Of a stretch of 64,000 nucleotides of DNA, positions 35,067 through 45,128 are shown one piece after another. The DNA comes from Streptococcus parasanguinis. GTDB taxonomy: Bacteria > Bacillota > Bacilli > Lactobacillales > Streptococcaceae. The position numbers were made by a program, and so were the translations under genes. The notes below the pieces were generated by a model. It saw only the letters and a list, made by a program, of their open reading frames with translations. It had not been told where the DNA came from and searched no databases. How positions within the stretch are numbered: position 1 is the first letter of the stretch; every line of letters starts with the position of its first letter. The stretch is from positions 169,129 through 233,128 of the forward strand of contig NZ_CABFMD010000022.1 of assembly GCF_901875555.1 (NCBI RefSeq), read 5' to 3'.

Positions 35067-35106
35067 TATACTAAAGTGTATGAATTTATTAGAAAGTAGG
35101 CTTTCC
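35067..35106 (+). promoter_or_regulatory. Promoter -10 of the rnc-smc-ftsY operon
   Basis: TATACT at 35067-35072. Seven bases later an in-frame ATG (35080) could start a leaderless, 9-residue-longer Rnc; the conserved start is ATG at 35107. Confidence 0.45.
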
Positions 35107-35808
35107 ATGGAGAAATTACAAGCCCTGTTATTGGAACGGTTTCAGATCGTTTTTTCAGATAGCAGTTTATTAGAAACTGCCTTTACGCACACTTCTTACG
35201 CTAATGAGCATCGCCTCTTAAAAATTTCACATAACGAACGTTTGGAATTTTTAGGAGACGCTGTTCTTCAATTAGTTATTTCCGAATATTTGTACAAGGA
35301 ACACCCCAACAGACCGGAAGGAGATTTGTCTAAATTTCGTTCCATGATTGTCCGCGAAGAAAGTCTGGCTGGGTTTTCTCGGGATTGCCAATTTGATCTC
35401 TATATCAAACTGGGCAAAGGCGAAGAAAAATCAGGTGGCCGGGATCGTGATACCATCCTTGGTGACTTATTTGAAGCCTTTTTAGGTGCTTTGTTGCTGG
35501 ATAAAGGGGTGGACGCTGTCAAACGCTTCATCTATCAGGTCATGATTCCCAAGGTTGAAACGGGTCAATTTTCTCAAGTCATTGACTATAAGACTCGTTT
35601 GCAAGAACTCTTACAGGTTCATGGGGATGTGGAGATCCAATACCGAGTGATTAGTGAGTCGGGTCCTGCTCATGCCAAAGAGTTTGAGGTGGAAGTATTC
35701 GTGAACGGCAAAACTCTAGGTCGTGGTCATGGTCGCTCCAAGAAATTAGCGGAGCAAGAAGCAGCCCGCAATGCAGTTGAAACGAGGAAAGATGGCTCAT
35801 GTATCTAA
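35107..35808 (+). CDS. rnc: Ribonuclease III
   Basis: A 233-residue double-strand RNA endonuclease for rRNA processing and mRNA decay. The catalytic motif [13 protein letters not shown] (about 40-52) holds the acidic residues, with D and E repeated in [10 protein letters not shown]; the C-terminal dsRNA-binding domain (about 160-228) ends in [20 protein letters not shown] at 35107 (MEKLQALL) matches homologue length; ATG at 35080 is possible. Overlaps smc by 10 bp. Confidence 0.95.
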   Translation: MEKLQALLLERFQIVFSDSSLLETAFTHTSYANEHRLLKISHNERLEFLGDAVLQLVISEYLYKEHPNRPEGDLSKFRSMIVREESLAGFSRDCQFDLYIKLGKGEEKSGGRDRDTILGDLFEAFLGALLLDKGVDAVKRFIYQVMIPKVETGQFSQVIDYKTRLQELLQVHGDVEIQYRVISESGPAHAKEFEVEVFVNGKTLGRGHGRSKKLAEQEAARNAVETRKDGSCI

Positions 35809-38800
35809 AAGAGATTGAAATACAAGGCTTTAAATCCTTTGCGGATAAGACCAAGGTCGTATTTGACAAAGGGGTCACTGCTGTTGTAGGGCCTAATGGA
35901 TCTGGAAAATCAAATATCACGGAGAGCTTGCGCTGGGCCCTGGGGGAATCCAGTGTCAAGAGTCTACGTGGGGGCAAGATGCCCGATGTCATTTTTGCAG
36001 GGACAGAAGCGAGAAAACCCTTGAATTATGCTTGTGTAACGGTTGTTTTGGACAACCAGGACAGTTTTATACAGCAAGCGGGGAAAGAAATTCGGGTCGA
36101 ACGCCATATTTATCGCTCAGGAGACAGTGAGTACAAGATCGATGGCAAGAAAGTACGTCTCAGAGATGTGCATGATTTGTTCATGGATACGGGATTGGGA
36201 CGAGATTCCTTCTCCATCATCTCTCAAGGACGGGTGGAGGAGATCTTTAACTCCAAACCGGAAGAACGCCGGGCTATCTTTGAAGAAGCTGCCGGAGTCT
36301 TGAAATTTAAGACGCGTCGCAAGGAAACAGAGACCAAGCTGAATCAAACCCAGGAGAATTTGGACCGTCTAGAGGACATCATCTATGAATTAGAAGGACA
36401 GATCCAGCCTCTTGAAAAGCAAGCGACGGTTGCTCGTCGTTTCTTGGAATTGGATCAAGAACGCCAGGTACTCTTGCTGGATGTTTTGGTTGCCCAAGTC
36501 GATCTGACAAAGGACCTTTATGAAAAGGCTGACCAAGAAGAAAAAGCCATTCAAGAACAGTTGGCCTCTTATTACCAACGTCGTCAGGTTCTAGAAGAAG
36601 ACAATGTCCGCATCAAGAAAGCCCGACATCAGTTGGATGAAAGCTTAGCTGAGGACCAGGCGAGCTTGCTAGAGGTCACTCGTTTGATCAGTGATTTGGA
36701 AAAGCAAATCGAAGTCGCTAAGCTGCAATCGAGTCAAGCAGCCCATAGTCGCAAGGAAAATCTAGAGCGACTGGATGCTGTTTTGGCCCGTCTGGAAGAA
36801 GCAAAACAAGAGCTGGCTCAAAAACAAGAGACGCTAGCAACTCTTCAACAAAGACTGACAGAGAACCGTCAGCAACAAGAGCAGTTGGAAAAAGAATTAG
36901 CCAACTATGAAGAAGATCCGGAACAAGTCATTGAGCATCTACGTGAGCAGTATGTGGAGCTCTTACAGACAGAAGCTGAAAAATCTAATGAGCGGACAGC
37001 GATTGAGAGCCGAATCCAAGCGCTCCTACAAGAATCTAGCCATCGTCAAGAGGACTTGACCAAGGCGCAATCCAATTTTGAAGCTGCCAAGGAAAAAGAA
37101 GGTCGACAATTGGAGGAGTTGGATCAGGCACAAGCGACGGTCAAAGACCTATTAGCAGAATACCAAAATCAATTGGTAAAAGTGGAGCAGGCCAAAGCTG
37201 CCTACCAAGAGGCTCAAACGGCTATGTTTGACTTGATGGATGAGAGCAAGAACAAACGGGCGCGGATCAATAGTTTGGAAGCCATTCAGAAGAACCATAG
37301 TAACTTCTATGCAGGCGTCAAGAGCGTCTTACAAGAAGCGGACCGCCTAGGAGGCATCTGTGGGGCTGTTAGTGAGAATTTGAGTTTTTCAAAAGACTAC
37401 CAAACAGCGCTTGAAATTGCTCTGGGAGCTAGTAGCCAACAGATCATTGTCGAGGATGAAAAGGCCGCAACACGAGCAATTGACTTCTTAAAACGCAATC
37501 GCTTAGGACGGGCAACCTTCCTTCCGCTAACGACGATCAAAGCCCGTCAACTCTCTCCGCGGAATATGGAGTTGATTCAAACCAGTGCAGGATTTTTAGG
37601 ACTTGCGAGTGACTTGGTGACTTATGAGAATCGTTTTAAACAGATTTTCCAAAACTTGCTTGGAGTAACGGCCATCTTTGACACGACGGAGCATGCGCGT
37701 GAGGCGGCTCGTAAAGTCAACTATCAAGTTCGAATCGTGACCCTAGATGGGACCGAATTGCGGACGGGTGGATCTTACGCCGGTGGTGCCAATCGTTCCC
37801 AAAATACGGTCTTTGTCAAACCAGAATTAGACAGTTTAAAACAGGAAATGCAAGCTCTGGATGCTCGTTTGAGGGAAGCTGAGCAGGAGGTAGAGACCAA
37901 GGACAATCTGCTCAAGCAGGCGCAAGAATACCTGGCTTCCATTCAAAGCCAGGGTGAGCAAGCGCGTCTGGAGCAACAGCGGGCCCAATTGGCTTACCAA
38001 CAATGCCAAGAGCAACTGAAAGAAATTCAGGAACTCTTAGAGGCTTTGAAGTCAGAATTGGCAACAGATGCGACCCAATCTCTACAAGAAGAGCAGGAGT
38101 CCCTTACCGAGCAATTGGCAGCGATTGAGCTTCAAAAAGAAAACTTGAATCGCGACATTGAAACCATGAAGTCGGATAAAGATGTCCTGCAACAAAAGGT
38201 GCAAAACCTGCAAGAGCAATTGGCAGGACTGCGACTCCAACAGACGGAATATAAAAGTCAACAAAGTTACGAGCAAACAGATGCTCGGCGTTTGGAAGAA
38301 ACGATCACTCAGTTGGAAGTAGAAGAGCATCAGTTGCAATTGCTGATTGAACAAGGCGAGGCCCAAGTTCAGACAGTCGATGTAGAGCAGCTAGCCAATC
38401 AATTGACGCAGGCTCAAGCCAAGAAAACGGACTTGGAACAAGGGATCATTCGAAAACGCTTTGAGCTGGATGATTTAGAAGGCCAGGCCGAAGATGTGGC
38501 AGAACAGATGGAACAAGCGCGCAAGAAAAACGAAGAGTGGATTCGTCAACAAGCTAAGGCTGAAGCGACACGTGAAAAGCATGCAGATCGCTTGAACAAG
38601 CTCTTAACGCAAATTACTGATGAATTCATGCAAAGCTTTGACCAAGCCAAAGAACAGGCCAAACCTATTGAAAATCTTGCGGCAGCTGAAAACCAGCTCA
38701 AGAGCATCGAAAAAGACATTAAGGCGCTGGGTCCTGTCAATGTGGACGCGATCGAGCAGTACGATGAGGTGAAGGGGCGTTTTGATTTCCTTTCTAGCCA

Positions 38801-39335
38801 ACGAGAGGACGTCTTGGAAGCTAAAAATATGCTCATGTCTACCATCAACGACATGAATGATGAAGTCAAGGAACGCTTTAAATCAACCTTTGAAGCCATT
38901 CGTGAATCCTTTAAGGTTACTTTCCGTCAAATGTTTGGAGGTGGTTCTGCTGATTTGATCCTGACAGAGCCAGATCTTCTGACAGCTGGTGTTGAGATTT
39001 CTGTGCAACCACCTGGTAAAAAGATCCAATCCTTAAACCTCATGAGTGGTGGAGAAAAAGCCTTGTCAGCCTTGGCCCTCTTGTTCTCGATTATTCGCGT
39101 CAAGACCATTCCATTTGTGATTCTAGATGAGGTAGAGGCGGCTCTGGATGAAGCCAATGTCAAACGATTTGGTGATTACCTCAATCGCTTTGATAAGGAA
39201 AGCCAATTTATCGTCGTGACCCACCGGAAGGGAACCATGTCAGCAGCTGATTCCATTTACGGTGTGACCATGCAGGAATCAGGGGTTTCTAAAATCGTCT
39301 CAGTAAAATTGAAAGACTTAGAAAATGAAGAATAA
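35799..39335 (+). CDS. smc: Chromosome segregation protein SMC
   Basis: An 1178-residue condensin ATPase, the usual size. N-terminal Walker A GPNGSGKS at 31-38; two long coiled coils (about 170-500 and 670-1020) rich in Gln, Glu and Leu; hinge domain (about 510-665) with the GGSYAGG loop; C-terminal signature [15 protein letters not shown] and Walker [18 protein letters not shown]. Works with ScpA/ScpB in origin segregation. Its 3' end overlaps the following HAD gene by 11 bp. Gene order rnc-smc-HAD-HAD-ftsY is the same as in pneumococcus. Confidence 0.97.
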   Translation: MYLKEIEIQGFKSFADKTKVVFDKGVTAVVGPNGSGKSNITESLRWALGESSVKSLRGGKMPDVIFAGTEARKPLNYACVTVVLDNQDSFIQQAGKEIRVERHIYRSGDSEYKIDGKKVRLRDVHDLFMDTGLGRDSFSIISQGRVEEIFNSKPEERRAIFEEAAGVLKFKTRRKETETKLNQTQENLDRLEDIIYELEGQIQPLEKQATVARRFLELDQERQVLLLDVLVAQVDLTKDLYEKADQEEKAIQEQLASYYQRRQVLEEDNVRIKKARHQLDESLAEDQASLLEVTRLISDLEKQIEVAKLQSSQAAHSRKENLERLDAVLARLEEAKQELAQKQETLATLQQRLTENRQQQEQLEKELANYEEDPEQVIEHLREQYVELLQTEAEKSNERTAIESRIQALLQESSHRQEDLTKAQSNFEAAKEKEGRQLEELDQAQATVKDLLAEYQNQLVKVEQAKAAYQEAQTAMFDLMDESKNKRARINSLEAIQKNHSNFYAGVKSVLQEADRLGGICGAVSENLSFSKDYQTALEIALGASSQQIIVEDEKAATRAIDFLKRNRLGRATFLPLTTIKARQLSPRNMELIQTSAGFLGLASDLVTYENRFKQIFQNLLGVTAIFDTTEHAREAARKVNYQVRIVTLDGTELRTGGSYAGGANRSQNTVFVKPELDSLKQEMQALDARLREAEQEVETKDNLLKQAQEYLASIQSQGEQARLEQQRAQLAYQQCQEQLKEIQELLEALKSELATDATQSLQEEQESLTEQLAAIELQKENLNRDIETMKSDKDVLQQKVQNLQEQLAGLRLQQTEYKSQQSYEQTDARRLEETITQLEVEEHQLQLLIEQGEAQVQTVDVEQLANQLTQAQAKKTDLEQGIIRKRFELDDLEGQAEDVAEQMEQARKKNEEWIRQQAKAEATREKHADRLNKLLTQITDEFMQSFDQAKEQAKPIENLAAAENQLKSIEKDIKALGPVNVDAIEQYDEVKGRFDFLSSQREDVLEAKNMLMSTINDMNDEVKERFKSTFEAIRESFKVTFRQMFGGGSADLILTEPDLLTAGVEISVQPPGKKIQSLNLMSGGEKALSALALLFSIIRVKTIPFVILDEVEAALDEANVKRFGDYLNRFDKESQFIVVTHRKGTMSAADSIYGVTMQESGVSKIVSVKLKDLENEE

Positions 39336-40131
39336 TGATATCAAATTGATCGCTACGGATATGGATGGAACCTTTCTAAATGACCAACATCAGTACGATC
39401 AAGCCCTCTTAGGCAAGGTATTAGCGAGTTGCAAGGAAAATGGAGTGTATTTTGCTGCAGCAAGTGGGCGTGCCCTCCTTTCGCTAAAGACTCTTTTTAA
39501 AGGGTTTCAAGACCAAATGATTTTTATCGCTGAAAATGGCAGTGTGGTGGAATTTCATGGAGAAGATCTCTATGAAGCCACCATGTCCAAAGACTTTTAT
39601 TTGGGTGTATTTGAAACTTTAAAATCCTCTCCCTATGCGGATCCAAACAAGGTTCTCTTGACAGGGAAAAAGGGAAGCTATGTCTTAGAAACAGTAGATC
39701 CCGACTATCTGACCTTGAGTCAGCACTACAATGAAAACATTCAAAAAGTGAAAAGCTTAGCAGATATTCAGGATGAAATTTTCAAATTGACCACCAACTT
39801 TGATGCAGCTCTTGTCTTTGAAGGAGAGCAATGGGTCAATGAGCATATCCCAGGCGTCAAAGCAATGACGACAGGTTTTGAATCGATTGATATTGTCCTC
39901 GATTATGTCGATAAGGGAGTGGCGCTTACTGCCTTAGCGGATAAACTAGGGATTTCGATGGATCAGGTGATGGCTTTTGGAGACAACCTAAATGACCTCC
40001 ATATGATGCAGGTCGTGGGCCATCCTGTAGCACCAGAAAATGCACGTCCGGAAATCTTAGCGATTGCTGAAACAGTCATCGGCCACCATGCGACTGGTTC
40101 AGTTCTGCGTTATATGGAGGAAGTACTATGA
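39325..40131 (+). CDS. Cof-type HAD-superfamily phosphatase (first of pair)
   Basis: A 268-residue haloacid dehalogenase-like hydrolase. Motif I ATDMDGTFL with both Asp near residues 11-13, motif II in AASGRAL, and motif IV FGDNLNDLHMM (about 213-223) are intact; the C2B-type cap lies between. Probably dephosphorylates sugar phosphates or FMN-like substrates. Start overlaps smc by 11 bp and the end overlaps the next HAD gene by 4 bp, so translation is coupled. Confidence 0.9.
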   Translation: MKNNDIKLIATDMDGTFLNDQHQYDQALLGKVLASCKENGVYFAAASGRALLSLKTLFKGFQDQMIFIAENGSVVEFHGEDLYEATMSKDFYLGVFETLKSSPYADPNKVLLTGKKGSYVLETVDPDYLTLSQHYNENIQKVKSLADIQDEIFKLTTNFDAALVFEGEQWVNEHIPGVKAMTTGFESIDIVLDYVDKGVALTALADKLGISMDQVMAFGDNLNDLHMMQVVGHPVAPENARPEILAIAETVIGHHATGSVLRYMEEVL

Positions 40132-40949
40132 GTCAGATTGCCTTGATTGCACTGGATTTAGATGGGACCTTGCTTAATTCTGAAAAAAAGATTTCTACCC
40201 GTAATCGGGCGGCCCTTGCTGCTGCACGGGCTCAAGGTATCAAAGTGGTATTGACCACTGGTCGTCCTTTGAAAGCCATGGATTTTCTCTTGGAAGAATT
40301 GGGAACAGCCGGTCTCAAAGAAGAGTATACAATTACCTTCAACGGTGGCTTGGTGCAGCGAAACAATGGCGAAATCCTTTCGAAAATCGTTTTTACGAAA
40401 GAAGATGTCGATCGTATCCATGATGAAACAGCTCGTCTAGGCCTTCCTCTTGATGCCATCAGTGAGGGAACTGTTTATGAGATTCATGCGGATCGGAAGT
40501 CTCTATACTCCCGTTACAATCCGTACTTGAACTTTATTGAGGTGGATGCGAACGACTTACCCGACACCATCTCCTATAACAAGTGTGTGACCGCTTTTGA
40601 TCAAGAATTTTTGGATTCAGCTATTGCACAGATAAAGCCTGAGCTCTTTCAAAACTATGAAATTTTTAAATCTCGGGACATGCTACTGGAATGGTGCCCC
40701 AAAGATGTTCACAAGGCAAGGGGATTAGCAGCATTGGCTACCTTCTTGGGCTTTGAGGCGGATCAAGTCATGGCTTGTGGAGATGAAGCCAACGATCTAT
40801 CCATGATCCAGTGGGCTGGACTTGGGGTAGCTATGGGAAATGCAGTGCCAGAAGTAAAGGAAGTCGCAGCCCTTGTTGCACCTATGACGAACGACCAAGA
40901 CGCTGTCGCATGGGCAATTGAAAATTATGTGCTAAAGGAGAGTGAATAA
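40128..40949 (+). CDS. Cof-type HAD-superfamily phosphatase (second of pair)
   Basis: A 273-residue paralogue-like relative of the preceding protein. LIALDLDGTLL (motif I), VLTTGRPLKA (motif II) and MACGDEANDLSMIQW (motif IV) are complete. ATGA overlap with the upstream gene; the ftsY ATG follows the stop directly. The cap sequences of the two HAD proteins differ strongly, so different substrates are likely. Conserved linkage to ftsY is not explained functionally. Confidence 0.9.
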   Translation: MSQIALIALDLDGTLLNSEKKISTRNRAALAAARAQGIKVVLTTGRPLKAMDFLLEELGTAGLKEEYTITFNGGLVQRNNGEILSKIVFTKEDVDRIHDETARLGLPLDAISEGTVYEIHADRKSLYSRYNPYLNFIEVDANDLPDTISYNKCVTAFDQEFLDSAIAQIKPELFQNYEIFKSRDMLLEWCPKDVHKARGLAALATFLGFEADQVMACGDEANDLSMIQWAGLGVAMGNAVPEVKEVAALVAPMTNDQDAVAWAIENYVLKESE

Positions 40950-42572
40950 ATGGGATTATTTGATCGTTTATTTGGTAAAAAAGAAAAGACAGAAAAAGTC
41001 CTTCCGACTTCTGAAGAAGTGACGGAAAACAAAGAGCAAGAAGTAGCTGATACAGAGGAGCCAAAAGCTGTTTCCCAAGACCGGGACGAGCAAAAGATCT
41101 CTGACATGGAGGCTTATTACCAAGAGCTTAAAGAGCGGATTGCAGCCACACATCAACCTGTTTCAACCGTCACTCAAGAAGAGTCATCAGAGGAACCTCT
41201 TGTTGAAGAAAAAGAGAGTGTAGAGGCTAGTGAGGACCAAGCGCCAGTAGAAGAAATCACGGAAGTAGCCATCCCTGCTGAACCAGTAGAAGAAATCACG
41301 GAAGTAGCCATCCCTGCTGAGTCGGCAGAAGAAATTGCAGAAGTGGAAGCTCCTGCTGAACCAGTAGAAGAAATTGCAGAAGTGGAAACTCCTGCTGAAC
41401 CATCAGAAGAATTTGTAGAAGTGGAAGCTCCTGCTGAACCGGCAGAAGAAATTACAGCAGTGGAAATCCCTGCTGAGCCAGCAGAAGAAATCACTGAAGA
41501 GGCAGCCCCAGCTGAACCGGCAGAAGAAATTACGGAAGTAGCCATCCCTGCTGAGTCGGCAGAAGAAATCACTGAAGAGGCAGCCCCAGCTGAACCGGTG
41601 GAAGCTCCAGATCAGGAAGCTCAATCCGAGGTCGCACCTCAGCAAGAGACCATTCAGGAAAAATATGATCGTAGCTTGAAAAAGACACGGACTGGATTTG
41701 GCGCACGTCTCAATGCCTTCTTTGCCAATTTCCGTTCAGTCGATGAAGAATTCTTTGAAGAATTGGAAGAACTCTTGATCATGAGTGACGTTGGGGTTCA
41801 GGTTGCCTCCAATTTAACCGAAGAATTACGCTATGAAGCCCGGTTGGAGAATGCTAAAAAACCAGATGCTCTCAAGCGCGTGATCATTGAAAAACTAGTA
41901 GATTTGTATGAAAAAGATGGCCAATTTAACGAAGCCATCCAATTTCAAGAGGATCTCACTGTCATGCTCTTTGTCGGGGTTAATGGTGTCGGAAAAACCA
42001 CTTCTATCGGGAAATTAGCGCACAAATACAAACAAGAAGGCAAAAAAGTCATGTTGGTTGCGGCGGATACCTTCCGTGCAGGAGCAGTAGCTCAACTGGC
42101 AGAATGGGGACGTCGCGTGGATGTTCCAGTTGTGACAGGCCCTGAAAAATCAGATCCGGCAAGCGTTGTCTTTGATGGAATGGAACGCGCCATTGCGGAG
42201 AACGTCGATATCTTGATGATTGATACGGCTGGCCGTCTGCAAAACAAGGACAACCTCATGGCAGAGCTTGAAAAAATCGGACGGATTATCAAGCGTGTTG
42301 TGCCGGAGGCACCGCACGAAACCTTACTTGCGCTCGATGCTTCGACGGGTCAAAATGCCTTGGTTCAAGCCAAAGAGTTTTCAAAAATCACACCTGTAAC
42401 TGGGATTGTCTTAACCAAGATTGATGGAACGGCTCGAGGTGGGGTCGTGCTTGCGATTCGTGAAGAATTGGATATCCCAGTGAAGTTGATTGGATTTGGA
42501 GAAAAGATTGATGACATCGGACCATTTAACTCAGAAAACTTCATGCGTGGCCTTTTAGAAGGATTGATTTAA
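40950..42572 (+). CDS. ftsY: Signal recognition particle receptor FtsY
   Basis: A 540-residue SRP receptor GTPase that docks ribosome-SRP complexes on the membrane. The N-terminal A domain (1-230) is acidic and carries nine 13-residue repeats (100-216). The NG domain (about 235-540) has G1 GVNGVGKTTSIGKLA, DTAGR and TKIDGTARGG. The amphipathic membrane-targeting start MGLFDRLFGKKEK is intact. The repeats make it longer than many homologues. Last gene of the rnc operon; terminator follows. Confidence 0.95.
   Translation: MGLFDRLFGKKEKTEKVLPTSEEVTENKEQEVADTEEPKAVSQDRDEQKISDMEAYYQELKERIAATHQPVSTVTQEESSEEPLVEEKESVEASEDQAPVEEITEVAIPAEPVEEITEVAIPAESAEEIAEVEAPAEPVEEIAEVETPAEPSEEFVEVEAPAEPAEEITAVEIPAEPAEEITEEAAPAEPAEEITEVAIPAESAEEITEEAAPAEPVEAPDQEAQSEVAPQQETIQEKYDRSLKKTRTGFGARLNAFFANFRSVDEEFFEELEELLIMSDVGVQVASNLTEELRYEARLENAKKPDALKRVIIEKLVDLYEKDGQFNEAIQFQEDLTVMLFVGVNGVGKTTSIGKLAHKYKQEGKKVMLVAADTFRAGAVAQLAEWGRRVDVPVVTGPEKSDPASVVFDGMERAIAENVDILMIDTAGRLQNKDNLMAELEKIGRIIKRVVPEAPHETLLALDASTGQNALVQAKEFSKITPVTGIVLTKIDGTARGGVVLAIREELDIPVKLIGFGEKIDDIGPFNSENFMRGLLEGLI
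41247..41597 (+). repeat. Nine 39-bp coding tandem repeats in ftsY
   Basis: Nine in-frame 39-bp units encode 13-residue repeats of the type (V/A)EEI(T/A)EVAIPAE(P/S), residues 100-216 of FtsY. Units 1 and 2, and units 7 and 9, are nearly identical in DNA, showing recent duplication. Copy number could vary between strains by slippage. Confidence 0.93.
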
Positions 42573-42583
42573 CCGTACAATAG

Positions 42584-42622
42584 AAAAAGACAAATTGTTA
42601 GAAAGGCAATTTGTCTTTTTTG
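42584..42622 (+). terminator. Terminator of the rnc-ftsY operon
   Basis: AAAAAGACAAATTG pairs with CAATTTGTCTTTTT; a T-run follows. Confidence 0.9.
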
Positions 42623-42637
42623 TTTCCTTGCGCTATC

Positions 42638-42660
42638 AAAAAACCACCCGAAGGTGGCTT
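42638..42660 (-). terminator. Terminator of zwf
   Basis: Minus strand AAGCCACC, TTCG loop, GGTGGTTTTTT, 4 nt after the zwf stop. Confidence 0.88.
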
Positions 42661-42663
42661 GCC

Positions 42664-44130
42664 TTAATTCTTAGGCTCAGGTTTCCACACCCATTCTGCT
42701 CCGTATTCTGCAAGGAGATCATCAGAAGCAGTTGGTCCCATGGACCCTGACTTGTACTCATAGAGCGGTGCTCCATTTTCAGCCCAGAGTTTTTCAATTC
42801 GATCAATTAATTGCCATGAAGCGCGAACTTCGTGCCAATGGCTATAATTGGTGGAATCATTGTTCAACACATCATAAATCAATTTTTCATATGGCTCTGG
42901 TGAAGCTCCAGTTGCCGTTGCATCCGTTTCATAGTCGAAAGAAATCGGCGCGATACTGAACTGCTCGCCCACTTCTTTTCCATTGATGCTCAATGAAAAG
43001 CCTTCATTTGGCTGAATATAGATGGTCAAGACGTTAGGTCGTAAACTGTCTCCAAAGATAGAATCTGTTTGCTTAAAGACCACATTGACCATGGTTCCTT
43101 TCTTAGTTAGACGTTTCCCAGTACGGAAGAAGAAAGGTACTCCTTGGAACCGATCGCTATCGACAAAGAAAGCTCCAGAAGCATAGGTTTCCGTAGTAGA
43201 TTCAGGATCGACATTTGGTTCACTGCGATAAGAGATATCTTTTTTTCCTTCGATGGTTCCAGAATGGTATTGGCCACGGATGAAGAATTTCTTTAATTCC
43301 TCATCAGTAGGATTGTGCATTTGCTCGAACACTTTAACTTTTTCAGCACGAATCGCATCCTTGGTAAAGGTAGCAGGTTTATCCATAGCAAGCAAAGACA
43401 AGAGCTGAAGGGTATGGTTTTGCACCATGTCCCGAAGGGCTCCAGAGTGATCATAGTAGCCACCGCGTTCTTCAACACCCAAGCGTTCTGCAAAGGTAAT
43501 TTGGATGTTGTCAATGAAGTCTCGGTTCCATAGGTTATCAAAAATCAGATTGCCGAAACGAATGGCAAAGATATTTTGGATCATTTCTTTTCCAAGGTAG
43601 TGGTCAATCCGGAAGATTTGTTCTTCATCGAAGGTTTCTTCCAATTCCTTGTTGAGTTGACTGGCCGTTTCTAGGTCTGTACCAAAAGGTTTTTCAACGA
43701 TCAAGCGCTCAAAGCCTTGTCCATCCACAATGCCTTCTGATTTCAGGTGTTTGGCAATGGTTCCAAAAAATTGAGGAGCCATGGATAAGAAGAAGACCTT
43801 GTTGTGTTCTGTTTGGTATTTCTCATCCAAGCTGGTTTGCAATTCGCGCAGAGCGATGTAATGCTCTGTATCATTGACGTCATGACTTTGGTAGTAGAAA
43901 TGACTGGCAAATTCTTGAGCTTGTTGGGGGCTATCTGCCAGATCTGTGATGGATTCTACCACGACCGATTCAAAGTATTCCTTGCTCCATGGTCTGCGGG
44001 CTGTTCCGATCACTGCAAAGTGTTCAGATAGATTTCCTGATTTATAGAGTCTAAAAAGGGATGGATAGAGTTTGCGCTTAGCTAAATCTCCACTGGCCCC
44101 GAAAATGGTGACAATAACTTTTGAAGACAT
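42664..44130 (-). CDS. zwf: Glucose-6-phosphate dehydrogenase
   Basis: A 488-residue enzyme oxidising glucose 6-phosphate with NADP+ in the first step of the pentose phosphate pathway. N-terminal GASGDLAKRKLYP is the dinucleotide-binding region and RIDHYLGKEMIQN the active-site signature. It supplies NADPH, which the glutathione reductase encoded at 57236 would use. Single-gene transcript by its own terminator and the antiparallel neighbours. Minus-strand region upstream of the ATG is A+T-rich with no clear -10. Confidence 0.96.
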   Translation of the reverse strand: MSSKVIVTIFGASGDLAKRKLYPSLFRLYKSGNLSEHFAVIGTARRPWSKEYFESVVVESITDLADSPQQAQEFASHFYYQSHDVNDTEHYIALRELQTSLDEKYQTEHNKVFFLSMAPQFFGTIAKHLKSEGIVDGQGFERLIVEKPFGTDLETASQLNKELEETFDEEQIFRIDHYLGKEMIQNIFAIRFGNLIFDNLWNRDFIDNIQITFAERLGVEERGGYYDHSGALRDMVQNHTLQLLSLLAMDKPATFTKDAIRAEKVKVFEQMHNPTDEELKKFFIRGQYHSGTIEGKKDISYRSEPNVDPESTTETYASGAFFVDSDRFQGVPFFFRTGKRLTKKGTMVNVVFKQTDSIFGDSLRPNVLTIYIQPNEGFSLSINGKEVGEQFSIAPISFDYETDATATGASPEPYEKLIYDVLNNDSTNYSHWHEVRASWQLIDRIEKLWAENGAPLYEYKSGSMGPTASDDLLAEYGAEWVWKPEPKN

Positions 44131-44240
44131 TTAAGTACCTATTTCCTATTTTATTAACCATATTTTACCATAAAATCTACAAGATTTCCTATACAGAAAC
44201 TAAGTTCCTCACAATTTCCAATTGAGTGTGACTCGGTGAA

Positions 44241-44274
44241 AGAAAAAGCTAGAACACAGGTTGGTTCTAGCTTT
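44241..44274 (-). terminator. Terminator of the YcgQR-like operon
   Basis: Minus strand AAAGCTAGAAC pairs with GTTCTAGCTTT, followed by TTCTTTC, about 40 nt after the stop of the next gene listed. Confidence 0.75.
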
Positions 44275-44312
44275 GACTGGTATAAGATATTTGACTCACA
44301 ACCCAAGCTCCA

Positions 44313-45128
44313 TCAGAATACGCGATAGACATAAGGATTGTCGGGTTTTGTAATGGTCTGGCAATCTCTAATGTGGAGGACTGGCAAGCTTTGCTTGAGC
44401 TGCTTGTGGTATTCAATGGACAAGGTTCCTTTGGCCTGGATCCAAGTATTGTTTTCGAAATGCTGAGGGGCCCCGGTCGTTAAGAGGCCGTAGACGCCGG
44501 AATCTGCAATACAGTGGATGATCCCAAAGCGAAAGAGGAATTGACTGTCTTTGTTATTAGGGTCATTGTAGACAAAGCCAGTTAGCTCGATCGTCTTTCC
44601 TGCAAATTGGTCAGGATAATCATAAATCACTTCCATGACTTCCATGTAATTCTCAGTAGTCACCTGGATCACCTTTTTATCCACATATTTCTTTGCTGCC
44701 TGCTTCATTTCTGATTCATAGGCAGACTTGGTGAAATAGCTACTGGTATCCGGTTTGAGATACTGAGTGGTTGTTCCTTCGTCCTGCTGGATTTCCTTGG
44801 AAGAACCAGCCGCCACTGGGAAGTGATAGCCTTTGGCAGAGACTGTTTGGGAATCTAACGTTACGGTTGGGAAAAATAGACCGACAAACAAAGGAATACA
44901 GAGCAAGAAGATACTCGCCACTTTTGCCCAGAAGCCAGATAGATGACTGTGGATTTTCATTTGTTTGACCCAGATAATCAGCTGCACAAGAGCTAAAACA
45001 AAGGACAAGAACATGGAAATATAAGCCAAGTAAGAGTAGTGTAAGTTGATGTATTGATTGAGCTTACCAGATAATTGCAAATACATGGTGAGTTCAAAAT
45101 AGCCAGCTAATATCAAGAAACGAATCAT
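44313..45128 (-). CDS. TIGR03943 family membrane protein (YcgQ-like)
   Basis: A 271-residue protein with three or four N-terminal membrane helices (about 1-110) and an extracellular C-terminal domain (about 120-271) containing FAGKTIELTGFVYND and an IHCIADSG segment. The family is always found beside DUF318 permeases. ATG at 45128 (MIRFLILAG) overlaps the permease stop by 4 bp and is used instead of the longer frame, which starts inside the permease. A role in metal or small-solute handling is suggested for this pair in other bacteria but is not proven. Confidence 0.82.
   Translation of the reverse strand: MIRFLILAGYFELTMYLQLSGKLNQYINLHYSYLAYISMFLSFVLALVQLIIWVKQMKIHSHLSGFWAKVASIFLLCIPLFVGLFFPTVTLDSQTVSAKGYHFPVAAGSSKEIQQDEGTTTQYLKPDTSSYFTKSAYESEMKQAAKKYVDKKVIQVTTENYMEVMEVIYDYPDQFAGKTIELTGFVYNDPNNKDSQFLFRFGIIHCIADSGVYGLLTTGAPQHFENNTWIQAKGTLSIEYHKQLKQSLPVLHIRDCQTITKPDNPYVYRVF

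Noticed and set aside
41174..41572. Long minus-strand Ser/Ala/Gly-rich ORF opposite ftsY
   Set aside because: It is the reverse reading of the 39-bp repeats, whose composition removes stop codons.
41247..41597. CRISPR-like array
   Set aside because: Units are contiguous, coding, and have no spacers.
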